Below are positions 8,616 through 18,073 of a stretch of 64,000 nucleotides of DNA, in pieces. The stretch is from Halopiger xanaduensis SH-6 (lineage in GTDB: Archaea; Halobacteriota; Halobacteria; Halobacteriales; Natrialbaceae). How positions within the stretch are numbered: position 1 is the stretch's first letter; the number at the start of each line of letters is the position of its first letter. Both the position numbers and the translations under genes were made by a program. Under the pieces are notes generated by a model. That model saw nothing but the letters and a program-made list of their open reading frames with translations. It had not been told where the DNA came from and ran no database searches. The stretch is from contig NC_015666.1 in the NCBI RefSeq assembly GCF_000217715.1, positions 570,270-634,269 on the forward strand, read 5' to 3'.

Positions 8616-9476
8616 TTACTCGACTAACCGCTCGATTTCGTTCACCAATACGTCGCTGGCGCCGGCCTTTTTCACCTCGGTGATCGTCTCGAAGACGTCG
8701 CGCTCGTCGACGACCGCGTGAACGGCGACCTTGCCATCGTCGCCGTTCTCGTCGGCGATGTCCATCACCGTCGGCCCGCCCATCCCCGGAATCACGTCGC
8801 GGACGGTCTCGAGCCGGTCCTCGGGGACGTTCATCATCAGGTACCGCTTGCCCTCGGCCTGCTTGACCGACGACAGCGCCGTCCGAACTTCGTCGACCTT
8901 CGGCTCCTCGAGGACGTCCTCACGGCCGAACAGCCGGACGGAGCTGGCGAGCACCTCCTCGACGACGGCCAGCCGGTTCATCTTCAGCGTCGTCCCGGTG
9001 CTCGTGATGTCGACGATGGCGTCGGCCATCTCGACGTGCGGGGTCAGTTCGGTCGCACCCGAAACCTCGACGATGTCGGGCTCGACGCCGGTGTCGGCGA
9101 AGAAATCCGCGGTGATGTTCGGGAACTCGGTGGCGACGGTGCCGCCCTCGAGGTCCGCGACCGACTCGATATCGCCGTCTTCGGGGGCGGCGAGGACGAG
9201 CCGGCAGCGGCCGAACTCCAGATCCAGCAGTTCGGAGACGTTGTCGACGCGAGCCTCCCGGACCTGATCGTAGCCCGTGATTCCGAGGTCGGCCGCGCCG
9301 TCGGCGACGTACTCCGGAATGTCCGCCGCGCGGGCGAAGAGGACGGAGACGTCGGGGTCGACGGTATCGGCGTAGAGTTTGCGGTCGGCACCGTTCTCGA
9401 GATGGAGCCCCGCCCGCTCTAGGAGGTCGATCGTCGGCTCGTGCAGGCGGCCCTTGTTGGGAACGGCGATTCGCAT
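8616..9476 (-). CDS. hisG: ATP phosphoribosyltransferase, long form
   Basis: Catalyses the first step of histidine biosynthesis, joining ATP and PRPP to give phosphoribosyl-ATP. The protein begins [11 protein letters not shown] and has the phosphoribosyl-binding stretch [12 protein letters not shown] near residue 155. The C-terminal ~75 residues form the ACT-like regulatory domain ([12 protein letters not shown], then [14 protein letters not shown]), so this is the long HisG form that is feedback-inhibited by histidine and needs no HisZ. No other his genes are adjacent, as is common in haloarchaea. Confidence 0.96.
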   Translation of the reverse strand: MRIAVPNKGRLHEPTIDLLERAGLHLENGADRKLYADTVDPDVSVLFARAADIPEYVADGAADLGITGYDQVREARVDNVSELLDLEFGRCRLVLAAPEDGDIESVADLEGGTVATEFPNITADFFADTGVEPDIVEVSGATELTPHVEMADAIVDITSTGTTLKMNRLAVVEEVLASSVRLFGREDVLEEPKVDEVRTALSSVKQAEGKRYLMMNVPEDRLETVRDVIPGMGGPTVMDIADENGDDGKVAVHAVVDERDVFETITEVKKAGASDVLVNEIERLVE

Positions 9477-9590
9477 TATCGAGGTATTGACGACGAGACG
9501 GGAATTGTCTTTTCATTCGGGCGAGGCTGGATCGAAACGGGTATTCGAGGAATAAGTCGCTGAGACGTTTTCGACTCGAGCTACACAATC

Positions 9591-9600
9591 CTTTATATTT
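9591..9600 (+). promoter_or_regulatory. TATA box of the 64-aa membrane protein gene
   Basis: CTTTATATTT is centred about 25 nt before the ATG at 9621, predicting a leaderless mRNA and supporting the small gene as real. Confidence 0.6.
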
Positions 9601-9620
9601 TGTTGTCGGAGTAATACGAT

Positions 9621-9815
9621 ATGGAAGTCATCGCTGGTGTCTTGCTCTTTCTCGTCGGTACAGCCGGATTTCTCTGGCCCGAACGAGCGCTGCGGTTCTG
9701 GTTTCTCGGCCTTCTCAGCGAGGATGCGCTGTCTGACGCTGGAAAGCTGTTCTTCCGAGGGTTGGGAGGGGTTTGTACGCTGATCGGGACCGGATTAGTG
9801 CTGTCTGGCGGATAA
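9621..9815 (+). CDS. Small two-helix membrane protein
   Basis: The 64-residue product has two hydrophobic segments (VIAGVLLFLVGTAGFL near the N terminus and LGGVCTLIGTGLVL at the C terminus) joined by an amphipathic loop with WPERALRFWFLG. It has a good TATA box and leaderless start. It lies between divergent hisG and the convergent copper-type ATPase. I do not recognise a named family; membrane location is clear, function is not. Confidence 0.65.
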   Translation: MEVIAGVLLFLVGTAGFLWPERALRFWFLGLLSEDALSDAGKLFFRGLGGVCTLIGTGLVLSGG

Positions 9816-9847
9816 CGGAGGCTTCCGAAAGGAAGGGTTGAGACCGA

Positions 9848-12163
9848 TCAGACCGACAGATCCGCCCGTCGAAGCAACTGCGCGTTGATCGCGACGATCA
9901 CCGTGCTCGCGGACATGAGGACCGCGCCGACCGCGGGCGAGAGCACGATGCCGATCGGCGCCAGAATCCCGGCCGCCAGCGGCAAGGCGAACACGTTGTA
10001 GCCGGCCGCCCAGGCGATGTTCTCCTGCATCTTCCGGTAGCTCTTCCGGCTCAGGCGGACGAGTCGGGCGACGTCGCGCGGATCGTTCTCCACGAGGACC
10101 ACGTCGGCCGATTCGACCGCGACGTCCGTCCCGGAACCGATGGCGAGCCCGACGTCAGCGCGAGTGAGCGCGGGGGCGTCGTTGACCCCGTCGCCGACCA
10201 TCGCGACGAGGTGACCCTGCTCCTGTAACTCGCGGATCTTCACGTCTTTGTCCTCGGGCAGCACCTCCGCGAAGACGGTGTCGATACCGAGTTCGTCCGC
10301 GACACTGTGGGCGACGTCTGCGTCGTCGCCGGTCAACATTGCGACCTCGACGCTCATCTCGTGGAGCGCGTCGATCGCCTCGTAACTCGCCTCGCGGATC
10401 ACGTCCGCCAGCGCGACGGCGCCGACGACTCGCTCGTCGCGGAGCACGTAGACGACGCCCTCGCCGCGCGACCCCGCTTCGTCGGCGAAGCGCTCGAGGT
10501 CGGCGCCGGGTTCGACCTCGAGATGGCGGAGGAGGTTCGGGCCGCCGACGGCGACGGCGTGGCCGTCGCGCTCGGCCGATCCAGCCCTACGATTGCTCGA
10601 GGCACTCGAATCGGTCGAGTCCGAACCGACGCCGTCAGACGCCGCGGCCGGCACGGCCTCGGGTTCGATCGTCGCCCGGACGCCGCGGCCCTCGAGGGCC
10701 TCGAACCCGTGGACGTCCGGCACCGAGAGGTCTCGGTCCTGGGCTTCCTCGCGGATAGCCTGGGCGATCATGTGTTCGGAGTCGCGCTCGACGGCGGCCG
10801 CGAGCGCCAAAACATTGTCGTCGGTCCACTCGTCAGCCGTCGCGACGTCGACGACGCCCTGCTCGCCCTCGGTGAGCGTCCCGGTCTTGTCGAAGACGAT
10901 CGTATCGAGGTTGCGAGCCTGCTCCATCGCGATCCGATCGCGGACGAGCATTCCGTTGCGCGCGGCCATGGAGGTGTTGATGGCGACGACCAGCGGGACC
11001 GCCAGCCCGAGCGCGTGCGGGCAGGCGATGACGAGAACGGTGACGACGCGCTCGACGACCGGCAGGCCGAAGCCGATCGCGATCGACCAGGCGACGGCCG
11101 TCACCGCCGCGGCGCCCAGCGCGGCGTAGAAGAGCCACCCCGCGGCCCGGTCGGCTAACACTTGCGTGCGCGAGCGACTCTGCTGGGCCTCCTCGACCAG
11201 CCGCACGATTCCCGCCAGCGCCGTCTCCTCGCCCGTCGCCGAGACGCGCACCCGCAGGCTGCCGTCCCGGTTGGTCGTCCCGCCGATGACCTCGTCGCCG
11301 GATTCCTTGGAGACCGGTTTCGACTCGCCGGTCACCATCGACTCGTTGACGTTCGACTCCCCGGACTCGACGACGCCGTCCGCGGGGACGTTGGCGCCGG
11401 GGCGGACGAGCACGAGGTCACCCTCCTCGAGGTCGTCGACGGCCACTTCCTCGGTCTCGCCCGTTTCGGGGTTAGCGATCCGCTCGGCGGTGTCGGGCAT
11501 CAGTTCGGCGAGTTCGTCGAGCGCGCCCGAGGCCCGCCGGACTGACCGCATCTCGATCCAGTGGCCGAGCAGGAAGATGACGATTAGCGTCACGAGCTCC
11601 CAGAAGAACGGCTCGCCGAGACCGAAGCCGACGGCTGCGAGGCTGTAGCCGAAGGCGACGGTAATCGCCAGCGAGATCAGCAGCATCATCCCGGGCTCGC
11701 GGTTGCGGACCTCGACGGCGCCCATCCGGAGGAACGGAACTCCGCCGTAGGCGAAGACCGCGACGCCGAGGATTGGCCCGACGTACTCGCTGCCGGGGAA
11801 CGTCACCGCCGCGTAGCCGAACCACGCCTGGAACATCGGGCTGTAGTACAGCACCGGCAGCGCGAGCGCGAGACAGACGAAAAAGCGCCGCTTGAACATG
11901 TCCTCGTGATCGGAGTGGTCGACGTGAGTACCGTCGTCGTGGTCGCGTTCGTGGCCGGACTCGTGGTCCCCACCACCACTACCGCCGTGGCGCTCATCGC
12001 GGTCGCCGTGTTCGTTCGGTTCCGACGCGTCGCGGTAGCAGTTACAGACCCGACAGCACGAGCAGTAGCTATCGGTCGGCGTCGTCCGATCGCTGTCCTG
12101 TACATCTCGAGCAGCGGCCGGCCCGGCCGCGCGGTCGGCGTCGTCGGGAGTGGTCTCGGGCAT
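9848..12163 (-). CDS. Heavy-metal P1B-type ATPase, CopB-like (CPH motif)
   Basis: Predicted inner-membrane metal-export pump of about 771 residues. The membrane metal site reads CPHALGLA, the CPH signature of the CopB subgroup. Also visible are the phosphorylation site DKTGTLTEG, the P-domain GDGVNDAP, the actuator TGES and the SEHMIAQAI variant of the HP motif. The N terminus is a Cys cluster (CSCCRVCNC) followed by a His/Asp/Glu-rich stretch, and no canonical HMA domain is seen. The frame continues upstream to 12250, but ATG 12163 (MPETTPDD) is the likelier start. Known CopB enzymes move copper or silver; the substrate here is inferred. Confidence 0.9.
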   Translation of the reverse strand: MPETTPDDADRAAGPAAARDVQDSDRTTPTDSYCSCCRVCNCYRDASEPNEHGDRDERHGGSGGGDHESGHERDHDDGTHVDHSDHEDMFKRRFFVCLALALPVLYYSPMFQAWFGYAAVTFPGSEYVGPILGVAVFAYGGVPFLRMGAVEVRNREPGMMLLISLAITVAFGYSLAAVGFGLGEPFFWELVTLIVIFLLGHWIEMRSVRRASGALDELAELMPDTAERIANPETGETEEVAVDDLEEGDLVLVRPGANVPADGVVESGESNVNESMVTGESKPVSKESGDEVIGGTTNRDGSLRVRVSATGEETALAGIVRLVEEAQQSRSRTQVLADRAAGWLFYAALGAAAVTAVAWSIAIGFGLPVVERVVTVLVIACPHALGLAVPLVVAINTSMAARNGMLVRDRIAMEQARNLDTIVFDKTGTLTEGEQGVVDVATADEWTDDNVLALAAAVERDSEHMIAQAIREEAQDRDLSVPDVHGFEALEGRGVRATIEPEAVPAAASDGVGSDSTDSSASSNRRAGSAERDGHAVAVGGPNLLRHLEVEPGADLERFADEAGSRGEGVVYVLRDERVVGAVALADVIREASYEAIDALHEMSVEVAMLTGDDADVAHSVADELGIDTVFAEVLPEDKDVKIRELQEQGHLVAMVGDGVNDAPALTRADVGLAIGSGTDVAVESADVVLVENDPRDVARLVRLSRKSYRKMQENIAWAAGYNVFALPLAAGILAPIGIVLSPAVGAVLMSASTVIVAINAQLLRRADLSV

Positions 12164-12531
12164 AAGTCGTCGGTTCGGATTGACTGTCTTCTCGAGCGGC
12201 GCGACCTGGCCGTCGTGCACTCGAGTAGGCGCCGCGGCCCCGTAATTCACCGACTGGCGACGTCCTGCCGAGAGCGACGCGGGCGGGCCGCTCGCTGACG
12301 AGAACGTACGTGAGACGCGATTAAGCGGGTTGTCACTACGAGGATCGGAATATTCCGCGTCCAGAACTACGAATCGAACGGTTCGACCAGCCCCAGCCTG
12401 TGAATCCGAAGCGCCGTCGAATCGAGTGCACCGATCCGACAGTCAAACTGACGCTCGTGTACAATAACACTAGTTATCGATATTACACCACTGCGGAATC
12501 TATTTATTCGACGACTACCCTGGATTTAACG
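12164..12531. other. Divergent regulatory gap between the metal ATPase and the RAD55-like gene
   Basis: The left side upstream of ATG 12163 holds only weak TATA-like sequence; the best candidate reads GTGAATTACG on the minus strand near 12241-12250. The right side is AT-rich between 12460 and 12530 and contains the TATA box for the plus-strand gene. No gene is seen. Confidence 0.5.
12500..12509 (+). promoter_or_regulatory. TATA box of the RAD55-like ATPase gene
   Basis: CTATTTATTC is centred about 27 nt upstream of ATG 12532. This supports that ATG over the in-frame upstream ATG-like start at 12400 and predicts a leaderless transcript. Confidence 0.65.
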
Positions 12532-13242
12532 ATGCGACTCTCCACGGGAGTCCCGGGGTTCGACGAGTTAGTCGACGGCGGGCTGTTGCGGGACCGGCTC
12601 TACATCGTGAGCGGCCCGCCGGGGAGCGGCAAAACGACCTTCTGCGCGCAGTTTCTCACCAAGGGCGCGTTCAACGGCGAAACGGGGCTGTACGTGAGCA
12701 TGCACGAGTCCGAGCAGGAACTCGTCGCGGACATGTCGTCGTTCCAGTTCGGCTTCGATCAGGCCGTCAACGCGGGCCAGATGAAGTTCATGGACGTCTT
12801 CGCGAGCGAGACCAAGCGGTTCTTCTCCTCGTCGTCCCGCGGCGGCAGCGACGGCCCCGACAACGTGGAGAATCTCACGAACAAACTCGTCTCCTATATC
12901 GAATCGAACGGCGTCGAGCGGGTCGTCATCGACTCGACGATGCTGCTCGAGTACTACTTCTCCGACGAGGTCGACCAGCTGATCACGTTCCTGTCGAAGC
13001 TCAAACGCGCCGACGCGACGGTGCTGGTCGTCTCCGAGATGACCGATCCGACATCCTACTCCGACGGCCACTACCTCGCCCACGGCGTCCTGTTCATGCA
13101 CAACTACCTCGAGTCGGGCGGCATGACCCGCGGGCTCCAGCTCATCAAGATGCGCGGGACGGAAATCGACTGCGACATCCACCACCTCGAGTTCACCGAC
13201 CGCGGGCTTCGGGTGCATCCGGACCAGAAGATCCAGAGTTAG
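12532..13242 (+). CDS. RAD55/KaiC-like RecA-superfamily ATPase
   Basis: A 236-residue single KaiC-type domain. Walker A GPPGSGKT is at residues 28-35 and Walker B-like VVIDS at 131-135. The opening STGVPGFDELVDGGLL is the typical KaiC/GvpD-like substrate loop. Haloarchaea have many such proteins, often annotated HTR-like or RAD55-family, with roles in signalling or circadian-like regulation. The next gene begins one base after this stop, so the two are very probably co-transcribed. Confidence 0.85.
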   Translation: MRLSTGVPGFDELVDGGLLRDRLYIVSGPPGSGKTTFCAQFLTKGAFNGETGLYVSMHESEQELVADMSSFQFGFDQAVNAGQMKFMDVFASETKRFFSSSSRGGSDGPDNVENLTNKLVSYIESNGVERVVIDSTMLLEYYFSDEVDQLITFLSKLKRADATVLVVSEMTDPTSYSDGHYLAHGVLFMHNYLESGGMTRGLQLIKMRGTEIDCDIHHLEFTDRGLRVHPDQKIQS

Positions 13243-13243
13243 A

Positions 13244-13687
13244 ATGTACGAACGCACCTTCGGCACCGACTGGGAGACGCTCGAGGACCGCGACGAGGCG
13301 CTGCGCCGCGCCTTCGCGCTCGGCGTCGCCGAGTGTCTCGGCGAGGACCACCCCGAGGAACGCGAGCGGCTCGCCGACGCAGTCGAGAGGGCCTACGATC
13401 GCCGGTTCGTCGACCTGGCCTACCGGAAGGGCCGCCAGCGCGTCCGGCAACTCGAGCCGGAAGTCGACGACGGCCGACAGCTCCGAAAACGCTTAGCCGA
13501 CGAACTCACCGATCTCACGCCGCTGGTCGCCCCCCGGTCGGAACTCGAGGCCGAGGACGCCGACGAGGGAGACGGCGATCGCAGCGGTCTCCCGACCTCG
13601 CTACAGGGGTATCGGATCGATACGCTGCCGGACGACAGCACCGAGCGCGTCCGGCGGCCGAGCTTTCTCGAGCGGGACCGGCCGTAG
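13244..13687 (+). CDS. Conserved haloarchaeal hypothetical protein coupled to the KaiC-like gene
   Basis: A 147-residue soluble, charged, mostly helical protein (TFGTDWETLEDRDEALRRAFALG at the N terminus, repeated DLAYRKGRQRVRQLE-type helices). No membrane segment or enzymatic motif is visible. The start codon follows the upstream stop by one base, so it should be made with the RecA-superfamily ATPase and may act with it. Its last ~87 bp overlap an antisense candidate gene (13601-13822). Confidence 0.75.
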   Translation: MYERTFGTDWETLEDRDEALRRAFALGVAECLGEDHPEERERLADAVERAYDRRFVDLAYRKGRQRVRQLEPEVDDGRQLRKRLADELTDLTPLVAPRSELEAEDADEGDGDRSGLPTSLQGYRIDTLPDDSTERVRRPSFLERDRP

Positions 13688-13822
13688 AATCGGAGCAGAG
13701 AGTGGTTCGGCGGCGATCGTATCGAACAGTTCGGTAGCGGCCACGCCAAGCGTGCGCTCGAGACGCGATCGCTGTTCGTCGACGATACCGCCGAGCGCTC
13801 GGACGGACCGCCGAGCAATCAC
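13601..13822 (-). CDS. Candidate small protein coupled to the upstream membrane gene
   Basis: GTG at 13822 overlaps the TGA of the upstream gene (GTGA at 13819-13822), the classic layout of translational coupling. The 73-codon frame shows haloarchaeal codon choice (ctc, gtc, gac, gcc endings) and encodes a plausible helical stretch (RALGGIVDEQRSRLERTLGV, then ATELFDTIAAE). It overlaps the 3' end of the plus-strand gene by 87 bp, which is a caution. I know no family for it. Confidence 0.4.
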   Translation of the reverse strand: MIARRSVRALGGIVDEQRSRLERTLGVAATELFDTIAAEPLSAPILRPVPLEKARPPDALGAVVRQRIDPIPL

Positions 13823-14169
13823 GCCGCCTCGCCTTCGTCGTCGTTCTCCTCCTCGTCGCCCTCGACGTCCGCGCCGGGGAGGCGGCGAACCGACTGCAGC
13901 CATCTTTCTTTCGCCATTTGCCCGGGGGCGAGCGGATCGTACACGAGGTCTCCGGCCGTACCGAGGTGGTCTCCGTCCCTCCCGGTCTTCCACCGCCACA
14001 GGCCGACGACCATTGCGAGTACCACGGACGCAAAAAAGACGGCTAACGGGACGCTAGCGGGACGGTCAGTCCGTACCAGTATAAAGATGAACAGTACCAA
14101 CATGGACAGCGTGACCGCGTGGAGGAGGTACGCGATCGATTTGCCCGATATTGTGATCGTCTTCTCCAT
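13819..14169 (-). CDS. Small membrane protein in the SpoIIM-family operon
   Basis: The 116 residues contain two hydrophobic helices (about 13-34, SIAYLLHAVTLSMLVLFIFI, and 42-60, VPLAVFFASVVLAMVVGLW). An acidic cytoplasmic tail follows, ending in a Glu-rich run. It starts 11 nt after the SpoIIM-family gene stop on the same strand, so the genes are probably one transcript. No known family is recognised. Confidence 0.65.
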   Translation of the reverse strand: MEKTITISGKSIAYLLHAVTLSMLVLFIFILVRTDRPASVPLAVFFASVVLAMVVGLWRWKTGRDGDHLGTAGDLVYDPLAPGQMAKERWLQSVRRLPGADVEGDEEENDDEGEAA

Positions 14170-14180
14170 ACGCGTGAAAA

Positions 14181-15272
14181 TTACGGGACGGTCGTCCCGC
14201 CCATTTCCGCGAGTCGGTCGGCGAACAGCGCCTCGAGCAGCGCCGTCGTGACGTAGGCCTCGACGAACGCCGCCAGTACCAGCAGCAGCCAGCCGAAAGC
14301 GATCAGCGCGGCGGTGCGGGCGAGGTACGGTTTCGTGAAGAAGGCGTCCCGCGAGCCGACGAGGCGCTCCCCGAACCGGTAGACGATCCGGAAGCCGACG
14401 CCGGCGGCGATAAACAGCGCGGGGAGTTCGAAGATGCCGTGGGGAGCCAGCCCGACGAGGATGTAGTCGAGACCGACGCTCTGCCCGATCGAAGCGCCCA
14501 TGTTGCCGATGATGATCCCGTTGAAGACCATCACGAACGCCGTGAGTAAGCCGAGCGTCAGCGCGCCGGCGATCGCCATCAGGAACGCGCGCGAATTGTT
14601 CAGAATGAAGAACGTGGCGGTCAGTTCGATCCCGCCCGTCTCATCCTCGACCTCGGAGAGCATCTCCTCGAAGAGTTCGGCGACCATCTCGAGCAGGTCG
14701 TAACCGGCGAGCAGGAGCGCGATGCCGCCGACGGTGCCGATCGCGAACAGCCCGGTCGCGAACCAGACGGAGCGGCGGTATTCGTCCCAGCCGGCCGCCA
14801 GAGCGGCGACGAGTCGGGTCCGTCCCGACCGAGCGGCGGCGCCGACCGCGCCGAACACGACGCCGAGGGCTCCCGCGCCGGCGGCGGGAGCCGGATCGCC
14901 GGTAGTCGCAACGGTGACGACTGCCGTCCCGAACGCCGCCACCGCGAGCGCGAACAGGAGCGTCGACCACGTGCGCACGGTAGCCGGGTCAGGGCCGGTA
15001 CCGACACTCGAGGCGGTCGGTTCGGCACCGGGCCCCGTCCCCGATGGCTCGGCCGTCCGGTCGTCGCCGTCCGCGAGATCGACGGCGATCCCCGCATCCT
15101 CGCCGGTCGCCGTTCGATTCGTACCGGCGCCGTCCCGTTCGTCGGGAACGGTTTGGCGGTCGGGACCGAACTCGAAACCGCCGTCTCCGTCCCCACCCTC
15201 GCCCTCGGCCTCGTCGCCGCCCGGGTTGCGGCCGGAGCCGTCGTCGGTCGCGCCGTCCTCGGGTCCGTTCAT
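14181..15272 (-). CDS. SpoIIM-family (stage II sporulation protein M-like) membrane protein
   Basis: The N-terminal ~90 residues are a disordered Gly/Asp/Glu-rich region, followed by two hydrophobic segments (about 95-145). The C-terminal ~200 residues match the SpoIIM/DUF95 family: an LNNSRAFLMAIAGAL segment, FNGIIIGNMG, then the family-typical APHGIFELPALFIAAGVGF. In bacteria SpoIIM is a membrane-remodelling factor in sporulation. Archaea do not sporulate, and the archaeal homologues have no proven role. It appears to head an operon with one or two small genes. Confidence 0.82.
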   Translation of the reverse strand: MNGPEDGATDDGSGRNPGGDEAEGEGGDGDGGFEFGPDRQTVPDERDGAGTNRTATGEDAGIAVDLADGDDRTAEPSGTGPGAEPTASSVGTGPDPATVRTWSTLLFALAVAAFGTAVVTVATTGDPAPAAGAGALGVVFGAVGAAARSGRTRLVAALAAGWDEYRRSVWFATGLFAIGTVGGIALLLAGYDLLEMVAELFEEMLSEVEDETGGIELTATFFILNNSRAFLMAIAGALTLGLLTAFVMVFNGIIIGNMGASIGQSVGLDYILVGLAPHGIFELPALFIAAGVGFRIVYRFGERLVGSRDAFFTKPYLARTAALIAFGWLLLVLAAFVEAYVTTALLEALFADRLAEMGGTTVP

Positions 15273-15445
15273 GTCATCTCGTTATCCGAACGGGGAAATA
15301 AAGCCGCCGACCGTTGGCCGGCTCGAAAACCGCTCGAAGGTTCCAGTCGAAACGACGGTGGGTGATCGACCCGCCGCTCGAGTTCCTCGCCCGATCGACG
15401 TCGAGAATCGACACTATAAGGCCCGGCGGGGCGAAACCACGGTCC

Positions 15446-16750
15446 ATGACGACGCTTTCGATCACCGGCGGCCGGGTGCTGCGACCCGACGCGACGGTGA
15501 CGCGCGCGGACGTACTTGTCGATCAGGACGCCGGCGAAATCCTCGAGATCGGATCGGACCTCGCGGGCGAGGGCAACGAGACCCTCGACGCCGAGGGCTC
15601 GCTCGTGACGCCGGGCTTCGTCAACGGCCACTGCCACGTCGCGATGAGCCTGCTGCGGGGCTACGCCGACGACAAGCCGCTGGACGCGTGGCTCCAGGAG
15701 GACATCTGGCCCGCCGAGGGTGAACTGACCGCCGAGGACGTCCGTACCGGCGCCGAACTCGGGCTCCTCGAGATGATCAAGTCCGGGACGACGGCCTTCG
15801 CGGACATGTACTTCGACGTGCCCGAGATCGCCGCCGCGGTCGAGGAGGCCGGCCTGCGCGCTCGCCTCGGCCACGGCATCGTCACGGTCGCCAAGGACGA
15901 CGAGGGCGCCCGCGCGGACGCCGAGACGAGCCTCGAGGTCGCCCGCGAGTACGACGGCGCCGCGGACGGCCGTATCTCGACAGCCTTCATGCCCCACTCG
16001 CTGACGACCGTCGGGACCGAGTACCTCGAGGAGTTCGTCCCGAAGGCCCGCGACGCCGGCGTCCCGATCCACTACCACGCCAACGAGACCGAAGACGAGG
16101 TCGCGCCGATCGTCGAGGAGGAGGGCGTCCGCCCGCTCGCCTACGCCGCCGAGCGCGGGATGCTCGAGCCCGAGGACTTCGTCGCCCACGGCGTCCACGT
16201 CGACGAGAGCGAGATCCAGTTGCTCGCGGAGGCGGGGACGAGCGTGATCCACTGTCCCGCCTCGAACATGAAACTCGCAAGCGGCATGGCGCCGGTCCAG
16301 CGGCTGCGCGACGCCGGCGTCACCGTCGGACTCGGCACGGACGGCGCGGCCTCGAACAACGACCTCTCCATGCTCGACGAGGCCCGCGACGCCGCCATGC
16401 TCGGCAAACTCGCCGCCGCCGACGCCGCGGCGGTGCCGGCGGAAGCGGTCGCCGAAATGATGACCGCCGGCAGCGCCGACGCGATCGGCCTCGAGAGCGG
16501 CCGCCTCGAGGAAGGGGCGCCCGCCGACCTCGCGGTGATCGACCTCGAGAAGGCCCACCTTACTCCCCGCCACGACCTCGTGAGCCACCTCGCCTACGCC
16601 GCGGCGGCGGCCGACGTGCGCCACACGGTCTGCGACGGGCGGGTGCTCATGCGCGACCGCGAGGTGCTGACCCTCGACGAAGCGGCGGTTCGCGAACGCG
16701 CTCAAGCGGCGGCCGAGGCGCTGTCGGCCCGGGCCGGCGACGACGAGTGA
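15446..16750 (+). CDS. mtaD: 5-methylthioadenosine/S-adenosylhomocysteine deaminase (amidohydrolase)
   Basis: Predicted zinc amidohydrolase that deaminates MTA and SAH to the inosyl compounds (MtaD/DadD type). Metal-site motifs are visible in order: GHCHVAM (HxH), IHYHANE, VAHGVHVDE, and the final Asp in LGTDGAASNNDLSML. The 434-residue length is normal. The ATG was chosen because the protein then begins with the usual N-terminal beta strand (TLSITGGRVLRPD); upstream codons are not conserved-looking. The S-adenosylhomocysteine hydrolase gene lies 1.3 kb downstream on the same strand, suggesting a linked SAM-cycle function. Exact substrate preference is inferred. Confidence 0.88.
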   Translation: MTTLSITGGRVLRPDATVTRADVLVDQDAGEILEIGSDLAGEGNETLDAEGSLVTPGFVNGHCHVAMSLLRGYADDKPLDAWLQEDIWPAEGELTAEDVRTGAELGLLEMIKSGTTAFADMYFDVPEIAAAVEEAGLRARLGHGIVTVAKDDEGARADAETSLEVAREYDGAADGRISTAFMPHSLTTVGTEYLEEFVPKARDAGVPIHYHANETEDEVAPIVEEEGVRPLAYAAERGMLEPEDFVAHGVHVDESEIQLLAEAGTSVIHCPASNMKLASGMAPVQRLRDAGVTVGLGTDGAASNNDLSMLDEARDAAMLGKLAAADAAAVPAEAVAEMMTAGSADAIGLESGRLEEGAPADLAVIDLEKAHLTPRHDLVSHLAYAAAAADVRHTVCDGRVLMRDREVLTLDEAAVRERAQAAAEALSARAGDDE

Positions 16751-16877
16751 GGCGACTGCAACGCCCAATAATCGCGAAAGTTTGATCGAGAACTGAACAC
16801 TCAGACGCCTCGATAAACTGTTTAACTTTTTCTGAGTTAGTTTTGGAATCGGCGAATCGGTCCGAACTGCCGGCGGG

Positions 16878-16887
16878 GTTTATTCAC
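16878..16887 (+). promoter_or_regulatory. TATA box of the secreted GPPDHAG protein gene
   Basis: GTTTATTCAC is centred about 28 nt upstream of ATG 16911, which predicts a leaderless mRNA. Confidence 0.55.
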
Positions 16888-16910
16888 GTAATCCTGTATG
16901 TCTCGAGCGG

Positions 16911-17714
16911 ATGAGGAACACAAAACCGCTCGCAGTGATGCTGGCCACAGCGTTGCTGCTGTCCGTTCTGTTCGCGGGCGGCGGCATCGCAACGGTCGCC
17001 GCATCCAACGCTTCGGCGAACGACAGCGTCGAGCCGGCGATCAACGTCGCACAGGACGCCGACGCGACCGTGACGGTCACGGACGCGAACGCCGATAACG
17101 AACCCGTCGCAGACGCGACCGTCGACGTAACCCTCGCTGACGGCGAAGACGCCTCGTACGCGGATACGGGCACGTACACTACCGGCGAGGACGGTACTGT
17201 CACCCTCGATGCGCCGACCGGTAACGAGAGCGTCGACGTGGCGATCACCGCGACGGTCAACGGCACCACCGCCGAGACGACCGCCACCCTCGAGCCGCTG
17301 AGCGAACTCGAGGTCGACAACTTCGGCGCGCTGGTCTCGCAGTTCGTCGAGCAGCAGCGCAACGAGACCGACGGGCCGCTCGGCCTCGCGGTGGCGGACT
17401 TCGTCGTCGAGAACAACCCCGGTAACGCGCCCGATCACGCCGGTCCGCCGGACCACGCCGGCCCGCCGGGTGACGATGACGACGATGACAAGAAGCAGGG
17501 GCCGCCGGACCACGCCGGCCAGTCTGACGGCGACGGCGACGACGACAAGAAGCAGGGACCGCCGGACCACGCTGGACCGTCGGACGATGACGAATCGGGC
17601 GACGATACGGACAGCGACGAAGAGTCGGACGACGATGGTGACGACGGAAACAGCGGTAACGGCAACAGCAACGGCAACGGCGGCGGTCCGCCGGACCACG
17701 CCGGACCGAACTGA
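16911..17714 (+). CDS. Secreted protein with acidic GPPDHAG repeats
   Basis: A Sec-type signal peptide (KPLAVMLATALLLSVLFAGGG, cleavage probably after AAS near residue 32) precedes a beta-rich region of about 110 residues. That region resembles an Ig-like surface domain (NEPVADATVDVTLADGE). The C-terminal third is a low-complexity tail with five copies of a (G/A)PPDHAG-like motif between Asp/Ser runs and KKQ spacers. N-x-S/T sequons suggest glycosylation. It sits between the two SAM-cycle genes but has its own promoter. Function is unknown; cation binding by the Asp/His tail is possible. Confidence 0.75.
   Translation: MRNTKPLAVMLATALLLSVLFAGGGIATVAASNASANDSVEPAINVAQDADATVTVTDANADNEPVADATVDVTLADGEDASYADTGTYTTGEDGTVTLDAPTGNESVDVAITATVNGTTAETTATLEPLSELEVDNFGALVSQFVEQQRNETDGPLGLAVADFVVENNPGNAPDHAGPPDHAGPPGDDDDDDKKQGPPDHAGQSDGDGDDDKKQGPPDHAGPSDDDESGDDTDSDEESDDDGDDGNSGNGNSNGNGGGPPDHAGPN
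17437..17711 (+). repeat. Repeat region encoding PPDHAG motifs
   Basis: Within the secreted-protein gene the codons for PPDHAG recur in five near-identical units separated by variable Asp-rich spacers. DDDKKQGPPDHAG appears twice almost exactly, so unit duplication is likely. Confidence 0.75.
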
Positions 17715-18073
17715 GACCCGGAACCGAACGCAACGATGATCTCGATACCGGTCGACGAAAACCGATCGATCCGCGCGCTGTCAGTGTCAGAGGCACGTTC
17801 CGTCGCCGGTATCGAGCGCGGCGACGCGCACGAGCAGCCGACGGGAACAGGGGCTGCCGTGCGCTGACGACCGCACCGATCGACACCCCAACGCGGGTTT
17901 CGGACCCGCACACCCCCACTCGACACCCACCAGATCAGTTTCGTTTTTCGTTTTTATCGACGTTCGCCGATCGATTCTCGTTTGTCCCCTCGAGCGGCCG
18001 TCGCTCGCCGAGGGTGCCGGTGTCGCCGGCCGGGTTCGGTAGCGTTTTGGCCCCGCTCCCACTCAGTCGACCC
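17715..18073 (+). other. Intergenic gap before ahcY
   Basis: A T-rich stretch (TTTCGTTTTTCGTTTTTA, around 17939-17956) could terminate the secreted-protein transcript or contribute to the ahcY promoter. No open frame with haloarchaeal codon choice or motif is visible. Confidence 0.5.

Noticed and set aside
12164-12250. Longer N terminus for the metal ATPase
   Set aside because: The added 29 residues start at GTG over a TATA-like sequence and lack similarity to the Cys/His-rich start of the protein.
15269-16768. 499-codon minus-strand frame opposite the amidohydrolase
   Set aside because: Shadow frame; the plus strand has the full metal-ligand set.
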